A DNA stretch of 64,000 nucleotides from Lucifuga dentata (GCA_014773175.1 VXCM01000283.1:48501-112500), one strand, 5' to 3'; counted from the stretch's first letter, positions 48,963 to 60,402 are shown. Notes: a model not told the origin generated them from the sequence alone. Translations and numbers: made by a program.

Positions 48963-49121
48963 AGGTAACTTTGGTACTGTGCTTATATTATTATTTTATG
49001 GAGCAGAAACATGCTGAAATATTTATTCTCTTTCTACCTTCGAGATTACACACAACTTAAACACCCTCAAACATACTCTGGCTTTCTCTAGCTACATCTC
49101 TCCACTTGTTTGTCGCTAATT

Positions 49122-49122
49122 T

Positions 49123-49160
<38 letters not shown>
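49122..49160. repeat. (CA)n microsatellite
   Basis: About 19 units. Confidence 0.95.
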
Positions 49161-51179
49161 CCTCGTTCTGAACAAATGATTTTACCTCAAACTGAATGTG
49201 CTTGAACAATTGCAGAAGGAAATATGACTAATTTTGCAGACTGGGCTTTTAGAAACTCCTGACGACAGCAGCCATATGGGTGGGGAGGGGGATCAAAGTG
49301 TCTTTATAATGTCAGCCCACCAATAAAAAGCCTTCAAAGGGAGATGGCTAATGAACGCAGACTCAGCTATATTTATAGAGCCTGATGGATAAACCATATG
49401 TTTGTAATAACAAGGTAAAGAAGCCGCTGAATAAAGTAGAGTGCACGCTATAATTGTCCAAACCCCTTTAACCTTGTGTCTTATAGTTTCCATTAATGTT
49501 GTGACTAAAACACACGACTACATCATCATCCCTTTACCTCATAATGTTAGCGGTTTACTGTGAGTTTTGGCAAACAAATATTCACAGACATCTGTGCAGA
49601 CTTGGTGTGTTTAAGTCTCTTAAACTGACTCAGTCATGGATATTTTTTATCATGTATTCATTCTAATCTCATGTTGTCATATTCTGTCCTATTCTGTCAT
49701 TCTTTTGTCCTCACATCACTGGTCTGTCCCTCGGCAGACCTGCATTCCTGATGATGATTCTCAGCATGTTTCATCTCCCGTCAGAGATCACAAATGTGAT
49801 CTGGACTGACTGACACAGTGAGCGGTGGCGCTAACAGTTTAGCAATCCTGAAATAATACTAAACAATGATAATGTAAAAGAATTCCTGCTAATTGTAATT
49901 CTTTTACAATTACCAAAAGTGTAAAAGAGGCAACATGACTGTATAACTATGTGTTTGACTCTGACATTACCGCATTTATTTTGAATAATACAATTAACAT
50001 TAAACTGAACATATGAGTTGAAAATGCCCTGTCAACATTCCCAGCCTGTTTTTCTGTAGCGTTGGTCAGTCAGAAAGCTTGACTGACTGATATCTGATAT
50101 CGTGATATCTGATATTGTGTTAAAGACCCAAACTGTATCCATAGCAGCAAATTCTGTATCAGTTTAACCCATGTGGTTTCCAGGTGTGATCTGCCCGTGT
50201 GCAGCCTGTCTCTCCTGCCAGTTCAAAAATGACTTCTAACCTTTGCTGGTGTCACAGTAGGTTAGCTGGTGCTCCGGGCCTCAGCCCATGTCAACAAACT
50301 GTCGCACAGCTCACTTTCCATAAGGTCAAAGGTCATTGCACTGCTTGTGTGTGGGACATAATGTAAATGAGGCATCACGCAAGTCTTGGCAGAGCAGAGA
50401 AGGTGTGCGCACCATAATATGAGTCAGCTAATCAGTATCAGCAGACTTAAAGCCACAAATCACATTCAAACTCATCAGCAGCTCTGAATGAAGACAGGTC
50501 TTTATACACTTGCTCATTATGCTGCTGCTACTTATACGTCACACTGATACACACTATTGTTCCTCCTGTTGCAGTTTACCACTAACTAAACAATGGTGCA
50601 TCTTTCTTGTGCAGTATCCTGTATCTTACTGGTTTGGCTCCATATATTCAAACCATATGATTATATCATATTGTTTCTGATTTTTAGTAATAATGTCATT
50701 ACATTAACAAGTAGATTATCAAATTAACAAGTCTTATTATGCTGGTTTGAAGTTGCATTTAACAAGTCATTTTATTATCTTACAGTTATTATGAGTTGAC
50801 TTATGGTGTCCTGGTGTTACCATGTAAACTCCCTGTTTCCTGGGTTTTAGTCCAGTTTAGGACCTCTGTCACGACCCTGGATTTTATGTATTTACTGTTA
50901 AGAACTATGCAATAAACCAAAAATGTCATTAAAAAAAAAAATGGATTTCATTTTATGGTGTTTTACATGGTGTAACTGTTTGTGATAATGGCACTACAGT
51001 CAGAAATGGACATTTTTTTAATTACCTGCCAAAAACTGGAAGGCTAAAAAGATCTGCTCCAACTGCAAACTCTTTTAAATCCAAACTTTTGTCTTTAGCA
51101 GTGCTTTTTATGGGGCCAAATTAAATATCTTCACTGTAATTAAATCTGGGGCCACTTAATTCTGCATTGTAACTGCACT

Positions 51180-51412
51180 ACAAAGATTATTCTATTTATT
51201 TTATTTCATTTGTCTATTACATTTTATCTTATCGTTTTACTTTAGATTTTATCTTATTTTATTTTCCTCCTCATTGTCTTTTAAATGTTGCTTTAACTTT
51301 ATTTCATTCTTATTGTCTTTTAACTGTTTTTAAATGCATTTTGCCTTGTGTAAAGCGCTTTAAATTACCTGTGTGTTGGTGCTATACAAAGAAATTTACT
51401 TTGCCTTGCCTA
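51180..51412 (+). mobile_element. L2-like LINE 3' end
   Basis: It ends 'gtgtaaagcgctttaaatta' then 'ggtgctatacaaa' and 'aaatttactttgccttgcc', the fish L2-type terminal stem and tail. Upstream is T-rich 3' UTR with ATTTTATTTTA repeats. The adjoining A-run (with N at 51439) may be part of the tail or a separate artefact. Confidence 0.7.
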
Positions 51413-51809
51413 AAAAAAAAAACAAAAAAAAAAAAAAANAAAAAAAAAAAAAACAGCCAGACCAAAAGCTTCTCAAGAATAACAGGAAATATAAGAGTGT
51501 GAGGAAATGATGTGATAGCAAGTGTTTATTGGACTCGATCCTGAAATGTTACCAGATCACGGTCAACACCTCAACCAGCTGAACCACCTCCACTCTCAAG
51601 TGTTAGTGCTGCATCTCTGCAGCATCCACAAGCTCAGCCAGATGTTTTCTGGCTCATGATTTTTATGGTGTTTGGTAACATCCTTTGTGTTCTAGTCTCT
51701 TATTTGCCAGAAAAACAGAAGTGCGGGTTTGCCAGTGTTGGGTTTGGGAATAATTGCAAGGCAGAGGGCCAGTCAATCTGCATTGCAGTGATGGCCATGA
51801 AACCACCAC

Positions 51810-51817
51810 TGACGTCA
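51810..51817. promoter_or_regulatory. Full palindromic CRE (TGACGTCA)
   Basis: A perfect consensus in 'ccactgacgtcaagtgtg', intronic. Nothing else promoter-like is seen beside it. Confidence 0.35.
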
Positions 51818-52892
51818 AGTGTGACTGTGTGTGTCTAACCGTGTGCGTACTTGTGTAGCAACATCACTGCTGGAATACTGAATTGACTGTTATCCTAAAG
51901 GCCGTAGTATATTTAAAAACCTTCAGGGCAAAAAGATGGTTTGCAAGACTCAAGATATGGTGATTCAGGCTCTTCTTTGTGTTCAGGCCCCAAATATTTT
52001 TTTCTACTTCTGATACCTCCTAAATGGTCCAAATATTACATGGCTGGTACTAGTGAGGGGCCATCAGGCAGCGCTTGAATTTTGTGTTGGTTCTTTGACT
52101 ACTTCCTACTTATCTAAACTCTGCATTTATCAAAATTAACAGAAAAAAAATATCTGCTATTCTTTGATCTAGAGGATTAACATATCATTTCCTTCTCTGT
52201 CTTCATTGCCTTCTTTTTAATTGGTAAATAAGCTACAGTCATTCTCTCTGTTGATTGTAAATTTCTTTCACCACTGCCCCCAACTGGCATGGAGGGGCAA
52301 TAAGACTGTTACACTGAGAGTTCACTGGCCTCTTTAAGATTTGGGATTAAACTTTTTTTTTGATTAAACTTCAAAAAAGACTTTGTATCAGTAATAACAA
52401 GCAAAATGAAATCCCACTAAATATAAATGAACACAAAAAAAAAATATTGCACAGTGTTATTTTACCAAAATGTAATAAATAATTTGTGAAATATAGATTA
52501 AAATGTGTGTTCCATTATTTAAAAAATTCTTTATTTTTTCCAACCCAGTTTATATTATCATTAATAATGCATCTTCCACTCATACTAATAATAATTGTGA
52601 CAAAGGAGAAATAAAGATAATTCAGAATGTTTTACATTGTAAACACCTAAAAACAATCAAACCCTGTCGTCCTTCCATGCCCTCTATTATTGTGTCTTCT
52701 TCTTTTTGTGTCCTACTAAAAAGCGATTTGATTGGCTGCTTCTGGGTTGCTGAGGGCTAATTGGGTGAGGAAATGGTACAATCTTGCCTCACCGTTGGAC
52801 TCAATCACTGTTTACCGAAAGGCGCCAATTAGTGCCATATGAACTTGATTAGAGGAGTACTCGGCATGGCCTGTTGCTGGGCAAAGACAGGC

Positions 52893-52928
<36 letters not shown>
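52893..52928. repeat. (GT)n microsatellite
   Basis: About 18 units, followed by 'gcacgcgcgc'. Confidence 0.95.
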
Positions 52929-52929
<1 letters not shown>

Positions 52930-53130
52930 ACGCGCGCCCTGCCACTAAGGTTTTTCGATTTTGGATGTGGTCAATACCAGCGCTAAATCCAGCTGTTTAC
53001 TTGGGGCTGTAATCACATATTACCTGTTTGTGTGTGCATGTGTGCATGTGTGCATGCGTGCGTTTTTGTTCTTGTGTACATCTGTCTGTTGGTGAATGTG
53101 ATTGTATTGTTTTTATCTGTGCATTTTTGG

Positions 53131-53134
<4 letters not shown>

Positions 53135-53172
<38 letters not shown>
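53135..53172. repeat. (GT)n microsatellite
   Basis: About 18 units. Confidence 0.95.
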
Positions 53173-53174
<2 letters not shown>

Positions 53175-53438
53175 TTTTGTTTGGTTCTGGCTCAGTGTGT
53201 TAACCTCCTAAACAGTCTCTAATGACGTTAAAGCCGATCAGCTGCTGTATGGATTTCTCCCCGGCTGGTTGGACAGGGCTAATCGCTGCCAATAGACTCC
53301 TCGATCAATACCCGTCCTGAAGAGTGAGTCAGCCTCCAGGTGGCCCTACTCTTCAGAACTTTAACCCCTTCATTAATAGAGCCAATCGTGATTACATTTC
53401 CCAATTAAAAGAAAAATCATCATCAAAACATCAGTGAT

Positions 53439-53441
<3 letters not shown>

Positions 53442-53477
<36 letters not shown>
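53442..53477. repeat. (TC)n microsatellite
   Basis: About 18 units. Confidence 0.95.
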
Positions 53478-53480
<3 letters not shown>

Positions 53481-54245
53481 GCAATTAAAACAAAGCTCTC
53501 TGGTGTGTGATGAGGTAACGTCTTTCCCTGGTATATAGGTCAAAAGTCATGCAGAAAAATAATAAATACAGCAGCTGGCATGACTCGGCGCAAACTTCTC
53601 CTCCCTCGGCTATATTTAGAGACACTTGAGCTGCTCTGAGATCAGATGTTGATGTTGGATGCAGAGTGTTTGCTGTGTTTGGACAGCAGTCTGCTTGGGC
53701 TGGTCAGGTGGATGGAAACAACAACTGGCACTGAAGTGAGGTGTAGTGCTCACTTTCCATCCAGGACAGTTGGATGCAACAGAGTAGGTTTCTAAAACGA
53801 GTCTGAAGATGTTGCTTTACAGATGATAGTTATTTGTTCAATTATAAAAACATACAAATAATATTTCATGACATTTCCATACACTGTCTGTACTACATTA
53901 ATTAAACTAAGACTGTGCAATTAATCAGCTGACTCAGCTGGATTCTGCCAGTGTCCTTGTCACATCAACAGTAAAAAGGATGTTTTTTTTACAGTGCATA
54001 CAGTGTGCAGTAATACAAAACATTCAATATCTCAATTCAAAAGCAGTCAGTGTAATTCTTCTGAGTTGCAGGAAGTGTCAAATTGCCACAGTTGGAGAAA
54101 AAACAAAACAAAACGCAGAGTAACAGACATTGCAGTCCCACTTTGCAAAAATAGATTATTTTGATTTTGTACATGATTACAAATTACCCGTTTTGTGTCA
54201 TTTTTGACAGGCTTTTTAATCTGTCAGATCGCCACACTAAATTAA

Positions 54246-54898
54246 AGGACCATACCATCCATTTTGCATGTTTGAGCCTAATATATTTAATTTTCATACA
54301 TGTAACATTACTGACAATCATTTCTAAAAGCATACTGCTGGAACAGTGAATTAAAAATGTTTTTCCTACCTTCCAGACCTCCATTGGTTTCAGTTCATTC
54401 TGGTTCGCTATTAAAATCAACTTGTTGATACTTGAAACGTTTTTGGGATAGGTAATCCATCATCATGAACAAGACATATATTCAGGGGTTTTTTTTAGAA
54501 GTTACATAATTTTAGTTTTTAAGCGCAATAAAAAGCATGGAGTGAATGTATGTCTCTACCGGGTAATATAGTCCCAAAAGAAGACCTGCGTTTATCAAAA
54601 AATTTAAATGACTGTGACTTCATAAGGCTGTGTAACTATTAGCAGGTGAATCATCAATTTTTAAGGTGGGTGTATCACTTGAATATTAGATTTTGAAAGA
54701 TTAAGAGATTTTACAAAATATCAGGAAAGCTGAAATACAGTTTTATCCTTTGGGAAATNTGAAAGATTAAGAGATTTTACAAAATATCAGGAAAGCTGAA
54801 ATACAGTTTTATCCTTTGGGAAATAATTGTCAGTTACATAACATGTATGAAAATTGAATATATTAGGCTCAGACATGCACAATCGCCGATATGGTCCT
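54246..54898. mobile_element. TTAA-flanked MITE family, copy 4 (both ends present)
   Basis: The left end AGGACCATACCATCC and the right end, complemented, AGGACCATATCGGCG are preceded and followed by TTAA (54242-54245, 54899-54902). The inverted repeats extend about 60 bp through TGAGCCTAATATATT-AATTTTCATACATGT. A TTAA target duplication suggests piggyBac-type mobilisation, though the termini lack the usual CCC start. No transposase frame remains. About 65 bp of the length is an N-flanked duplication. Confidence 0.8.
54694..54824. repeat. 65-bp exact direct repeat flanking a single N
   Basis: 54694-54758 equals 54760-54824, with N at 54759. See the assembly finding. Confidence 0.95.
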
Positions 54899-56749
54899 TT
54901 AAGGCTGATACATTGAGAAAAACAATAATGCATCATTTAATCTTATCCCATATTTACTAAAGCTCTTTTTCAAAAGCAGAAATTGTTGTGGTAATTCACT
55001 AAATGTCACATAACAGAAAGTTACACATTAATACACTTACTTAATGTGTAAGTAAACCAGTCAAAACCACTGATTTATTGTTGACATTAATAAACAAGAG
55101 ATGAGCAGACACGAGATGAGAACGTGTGGTAAATCATTCTTGATATACATTTAACAAGTTACAGTATATACTTTAATTTAGAGTTGTGTTTATTTCTGTG
55201 GTGGAAGTCTCAGTTTAAAGTGTCTTAAGAGTACTTTAAAAGTATTTCTTGCAGTAATTTGTACAGTGTTTCCAGATGTGTTGCTCAAAATGCCACCATG
55301 GAGTTTATAGGGACAGAAGATAGGAGAGCTGATCTTTATTTCCTGTTTAAACAGATCCGTTTCCAACTGGCAAACTTTTCAAGTCGCAAAAATAATTAAG
55401 TCACTTTCATGTTTGTTTTTACACTGCCCTGCTGCCTGCTTCTCTCTGTCTGCTGCTACACACACATACATACACATACAAAAACACACACATTGACAGT
55501 GAAAGAAACGATGTGTTTGGCAGGGTTGGGATGGGCAGTGGGTTGTTTTTCTGCTGGTTTCAGATCAAATGTACAATTGGCTGGAGGTGTAAAGCAAACA
55601 ACTCCTCTGTGCTCCCTCAGTTCTCTTTTCAACAAACACAGACACACACACACACACACACAAGTATTCACTGGTCTGTTTTCCTCCTCTGCTCTCTTCT
55701 TGCCTCCTTCCTGGTGTGATGTTTGAGGCCCCTTGGACAATTCCCACGCCACAAGGAAAGAAAACAGGAGGGAGCATGTGTGTGGATGTGGGTGTGTGTA
55801 TGTATATGTATGTGTGTGGGTTGACCTTTTCCCCATGGGCCTGTGTCATCTCCCCATCAAATAACATCTGGCCCTAACTGGTGTTTTGTGTATCACTCTC
55901 ACACACAGAAAGTTCTTTAAATCCCACTGCCTCAGTTCCCATGAGCACAACACACACGCACACACATTGTGGTACTCTGAGTTTTCCATCCCAAGCTTTT
56001 AACTTTATTTTACAGATGCAGAGGCTTTTTCTATAAAAGGTCTCAAATAGGATCTGCGGTCTGACATTTCCTTATTTCACTGATACTTGATTCGTCTTGG
56101 CCAGGTCTCTCTTAATAAAGAGATTTTAAATCTTAATGAGACAAATGAAGGTTAAATTAAATAAATATATTCAATTAAAGTATATATTAAATGTGTGAGG
56201 TGCTTCATAGAGTTTTACAGCTGTGCTATTTGTAATGGCAGTATATGGTAAAAGTGTCCATGTGATCTGCTGTTCTGTGCCAAAATCACCATGCACATGC
56301 TAGTAAATGATAAACGGTAATTGGAGGCAAAAATTTCTGAAGATGGATTCAGAGGAAGTGCAGAGCATCAATCCACAAACACCAAATCTGACACTCTTGT
56401 AACTTTTGTGTGAGTTTACAGTTACATCACATTCTTGCAGCAGTGAAACGAAACAGTCTAATAAGGCAAATGTTGATGATCAGGAAATGCTGAAATCTAT
56501 CACTACAGCTATATGTGTAATCCCAGAGTAATTTCCAGCTCCGAATTTATAGGCACAGCAATCTATGCCAGCAAAGAAAAACAAATAAACACACTCCTGA
56601 GAAATAATCAAATGGAAACTGGCCGCTTTTAAATTGCAGTTCTCTTTAATTGGCTTCCAGTAAAAGCAGGGAAGACACAGTGATGGAGAGTAAAGTAGCT
56701 AAACATCCTGGGAACAAAAGCAAAGGTTAGGGATGTGGGTGTTGGGGTA

Positions 56750-56770
56750 TGTGTGTGTGTGTGTGTGTGN

Positions 56771-56834
<64 letters not shown>
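56750..56834. repeat. (GT)n-(GA)n with N gap
   Basis: About 33 GT units with N at 56770, then about seven GA units. Confidence 0.95.
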
Positions 56835-57116
56835 AAAGTTAAGGAAAACAGTAAAAGAGAAAAAAGGGAGCTGTCATTTACGTCAGAGAAGTGGAGAACA
56901 ATGCTGGAGGCAGGAGACAGACCAAGGTCAACTTGTTATGCAGCTCTAACTGAACAAGACGCCTGTCTGTCTGTCTGCCTGCCTGTCTGTCAGCCATTCA
57001 GTCTGTCTGTTTGCCTGTCTTCCTATGCAGTAGCAGCAGCATTACAAATACTATTATAGTAGTTGTTGTGGTACTAATAGTAGAAGTAATGTAGTAGCAG
57101 AAACAGTAATACAACT

Positions 57117-57285
57117 AACAGAATCAATCAATTTTTAGTTAAAGTGCAAAATCACCGTGCATCATGTCCTGATACACTTTATAATTAAAAAAAAACATGG
57201 GATAAAACAAAACATGCAATAATAAAACATTAAAGCCCCAACATTAAAACAGTTACAGTAAAACAAGGACAAGAAATAGAAGTAC
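57117..57285 (-). mobile_element. Possible non-LTR retroelement remnant
   Basis: 'aatcaatcaatttttagtt' then 'aaagtgcaaaatcac' and 'gatacactttataa' resemble, on the minus strand, a fish retroposon 3' end with a short (TTGA) tail. It is very degenerate. Confidence 0.35.
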
Positions 57286-57288
57286 TAG

Positions 57289-57347
57289 CAGTGGTGCTAG
57301 TCTAAGTTCAGAGTTTTTCAGTGGTGCTAGTCTAAGTTCAGAGTTTT
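57289..57347. repeat. 29-bp tandem duplication
   Basis: 'cagtggtgctagtctaagtt' plus 'cagagtttt' occurs twice in tandem with one differing base at the junction. Confidence 0.9.
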
Positions 57348-58350
57348 CCAGTCTCATGATTCTTTAAATGTTGAACGTTTTTAGGCAGAAACACTGAAAA
57401 GTTTTATGATATGGAAATACTTAAATGTAATGTAATATGGAGTACAAATATGGAGTTTACAAAGATATACAAATATCTCAGGCATTCCAAAACGCAGACT
57501 CTGTGGGCTGTAAAGTTGGACTGTAACAAAGCTGTTATAGTGATATTGTTTTTGTCACGATAGACTTTGTGTTTGATAGATTTTTTCTAAGAATGTGTTT
57601 GTTTGGGCTGTTTCCTTCATATTCTTTGCTTTTGTTCTCCATCGTATGTTTTATACCTTCCTGCAGCAGAAATCTAACATCTCTTCAGGGAGCTATATTG
57701 TTTTCCTTGTTTGCTATCGTTTGCTATTCATTCACACTGCTCAATTTTAGCACTATTATTAAGAAATGAATTTATAAACTATCAAGGAATTTTATAAATA
57801 CATGACTTTATGTTTCATTGCATTAGCTGGTTTACAGCCCAACTGAACTTTAATCCAAAATGAAAAATAAGTACCGGTAGCAACTTGAAATGCATCTGAC
57901 ACACATTCTAATACCAAAAGTGAACTGCAGTCTAAACAGATCTAGACAGAATCCAGAAAGTCAGGTAAGAAACTAGTTCTGAACAGGGCATTTGTTATGA
58001 AAACTCCCCCATATTCCTGGAGTTTACGGAAAGACAGAAACAAACTATTTGAAATCCTGTGAAATATCTGGTAACTATTTGGTTTGCATGCAGTGTCTCA
58101 CATACTGTACTAATGTGAATCTGCTTTAAGACAGAGAATAAATAACCTGTCTGCAGCGATGGCTGCCGCAGTACCTTGTTTTCCTCAGTAGTGGGAGCCG
58201 TCTCCCTGTCAGATGACTGTCAGCTTCCAACTGTTGCTGTGAATGAATGAGTGAATGAATGAATACAGCAACGAGAAATCACCAATGGTAACCTACAGCT
58301 TGGGTTTCATCCTGATTTTCATTATTTGGGATGGAAAGCTTGTTAAAGGC

Positions 58351-58386
58351 AAAAAAAAAAAAAAAAAANAAAAAAAAAAAAAAAAA
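58351..58386. repeat. Poly-A with N gap
   Basis: An A-run with N at 58369. Confidence 0.9.
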
Positions 58387-59007
58387 CACACATAAGAGAA
58401 GGAAAGTAGCACAAAGCACTCTTTTTTTCCTCTGGTCTGCTCTGCTTGCCATATATATAAAGAGATCATAAACACTCTCTGCTCTCTCCTTCTCACATGT
58501 TCTCTCAGGTTCTCTCTTCTTTCATCTCATCTGCTCTCTCTTTCTTTCTCACCTGCAGCATCCTGATGTGACCTATTTGGTTTGTTGTAGCTACTTTGTA
58601 TCCTTAGTTTTAAAAAGTATGGTTGGCTGTTGTTTCTGCGAGGTTTGGTTCACAAAGTATGGAGAAAAAGTACTAGCTTACTTTTGATAAACTAGGTGAG
58701 CAAAGTACTAGCTCACCTGGTTTTTTGATTAAATTAGCCTTTCTGAGGTCATAACAGTTACAAATCTGTTTTTGACATCTCTGCCTCAGAACTGCTGAAT
58801 GTGAAAGATAGGTCAGCAGACTGTCTGAAATGTGTGCGTGTCCTTGAGCAACATGATGAGCATCCTATCTGGCCACTGAGAGCATCAGCTGAGTGCCTGA
58901 ATGTGAAAATGTAGAATGTAAGAGGATGGGGAAAATACTGTCGAAAACTGAAAAAAAAGAAAAGCTTCCTTCATGTATTCATGAGGAGGGGTGAAATCTG
59001 CAGAGTG

Positions 59008-59008
<1 letters not shown>

Positions 59009-59049
<41 letters not shown>

Positions 59050-59050
59050 N
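59009..59050. repeat. (GT)n with N gap
   Basis: About 20 GT units ending at the N at 59050. Confidence 0.95.
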
Positions 59051-59107
59051 GGGGGTGTATCTACTTATGCACAATCTCTCAGGTCCCCCTTTTTCCTGAC
59101 ATAAGAG

Positions 59108-59129
59108 CTATTTATAGCTACTGACGTCA
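59108..59129. promoter_or_regulatory. MEF2-like site next to a full CRE
   Basis: CTATTTATAG (59108-59117) fits the MEF2 consensus CTA(W4)TAG and could equally act as a TATA element. Four bases later comes a perfect CRE, TGACGTCA (59122-59129). The pair lies 1.27 kb before the shared PDE4 exon, in a locally CpG-containing patch. PDE4 genes are known to use cAMP-responsive internal promoters; whether this one does is inference. Confidence 0.4.
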
Positions 59130-59142
59130 CTGGCCTCCTCTG

Positions 59143-59209
59143 ATGGAGCCTCGTCACAGCGACTACACCGAGAGGGGAGGGGAGGGTNGGGGGGGGGGTC
59201 ATCATTGAG
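59143..59209 (+). other. Weak candidate short first exon
   Basis: An ATG 13 bp after the CRE reads MEPRHSDYTERGGEG, then runs into a G-run interrupted by an N (59188), and ends at a good donor (GAG|gtaagc). As assembled the frame closes at a TGA just before the donor and ends in phase 1. The G-run length is uncertain because of the N, so the frame is undecided. The RHS near the start is loosely like the PKA site of PDE4D3. Confidence 0.18.
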
Positions 59210-59307
59210 GTAAGCCCTGCTGCAGCCCCACCTCTATCTCCCATATCACACCAATCAGGTGTGAGATAGTGAACCACATCATTGTGTTGGATGCAGCCAG
59301 CCTTCCT

Positions 59308-59308
<1 letters not shown>

Positions 59309-59360
<52 letters not shown>
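59309..59360. repeat. (TC)n microsatellite
   Basis: About 25 units. Confidence 0.95.
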
Positions 59361-59364
<4 letters not shown>

Positions 59365-59577
59365 CTGTGAATTGGTCCTGCTTCATTCAGCATCGATTGC
59401 ATAACAGCTATCTTTCATGTATCAGACACTGCTATTGCTGGAGTGCTGGAGGCAGCCAGGACTACAAATAGACACATCAGCAACCTTCCTCTGCCCTGTT
59501 GGTCTTTTCTTTGTCATGACCGGAAGGGGAATATCACAGATAAGAATGGGTTGATTGCTAATTGATATATCTATTAT

Positions 59578-59619
59578 TATATATTGATATACTGTATATA
59601 TACAGTATATCAATATATA
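59578..59619. repeat. 42-bp perfect AT-rich palindrome
   Basis: Centred between 59598 and 59599, with half-site TATACAGTATATCAATATATA and no spacer. It can extrude as a cruciform. It is AT-rich, so it may have grown from a TA repeat. Confidence 0.9.
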
Positions 59620-59649
59620 TACAGTACTATCATATTACAGACTGTAAAT

Positions 59650-59725
59650 TTTAAGCACTCTGGACTGAGAATCGGTGAAAAGTTGTAACCAGAAGGTTGC
59701 AGGTTTGAATCTCCAATCATATGAT
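59650..59725 (+). mobile_element. tRNA-derived SINE fragment (possible)
   Basis: 'ggactgagaatcgg' followed by 'ccagaaggttgcaggtttga' and 'atctcc' looks like the anticodon-side and B-box part of a tRNA-derived SINE head. The A box is not convincing and the 3' body is not recognised. Confidence 0.35.
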
Positions 59726-60310
59726 TTACTGAAGTTGCATAATCAGTGGACATCATTGTGTCACATTTAACATTATTAACATTTTTTAAAATTTCTCTTT
59801 TGTGGTTGGTTGCACGCAGTTAAAAGTTGCATGTTTAAATGTACTGTGGGACTGTGGCAGTAATGATGTCGTTTACATTGTGATCATGATGTTTTTCCAA
59901 AAGAAATCTAATTTGGTTAAAAGAAAATTTGGGGTTTAAAACTAAAGGCACATGAAGACTCAGAGGTCATAATACTCAAACATACAATTCAAATTCTGTC
60001 GATTCTGATGGCAAAGAAAGCTCAGGGAAAAATGTAAAGACACTGCAGTGGTTGTAATGGGGTGATGGGGGTTGTATCACTAAGTAGCTCTGCTAAGCAT
60101 GAAGCTGTGCATGAAGTTAGTGTTGACGCAGCATGGAGATAATGAAGGATAGCTGTGTGTTTGATTATGAAGATGTGCTGATTACAAGGTCAGCTGTTTT
60201 AAAAGACACGCTCAGTCAGGAAAATTTCAATCAGACCCTTTTAATCCTGCTGTCAGTTGGAAATTGATTTGGTCTTATTATACATCATAATTTTCAAACT
60301 GACCCATATA

Positions 60311-60377
60311 TATCTCTTCTCTTCTCTTCTCTTCTCTTCTCTTCTCTTCTCTTCTCTTCTCTTCTCTTCTCTTCTCT
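60311..60377. repeat. (CTTCT)n pentanucleotide repeat forming a polypyrimidine tract
   Basis: About 13 pentamer units end 25 bp before the AG of the 60403 exon and run into 'ctctgtctcttcttctcctctctacag'-type sequence (positions 60377-60402). The acceptor's pyrimidine tract is thus largely microsatellite. Confidence 0.95.
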
Positions 60378-60402
60378 CTGTCTCTTCTTCTCCTCTCTAC
60401 AG

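Larger units (their letters stand above)
47719..60402. other. Intron before the shared PDE4 exons
   Basis: No certain exon. It contains GT/CA/TC microsatellites, an L2-like tail (51.2 kb), the best-preserved TTAA MITE (54.25 kb), a LINE-like remnant (57.1 kb), a tRNA-like SINE fragment (59.65 kb) and a long AT palindrome (59.58 kb). Blocks at 49.23-49.48, 52.73-52.88, 53.21-53.41 and 56.53-56.66 kb have homeobox-like TAAT cores and lower repeat content and may be conserved regulatory DNA. A weak candidate exon is at 59143-59209. Confidence 0.5.
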
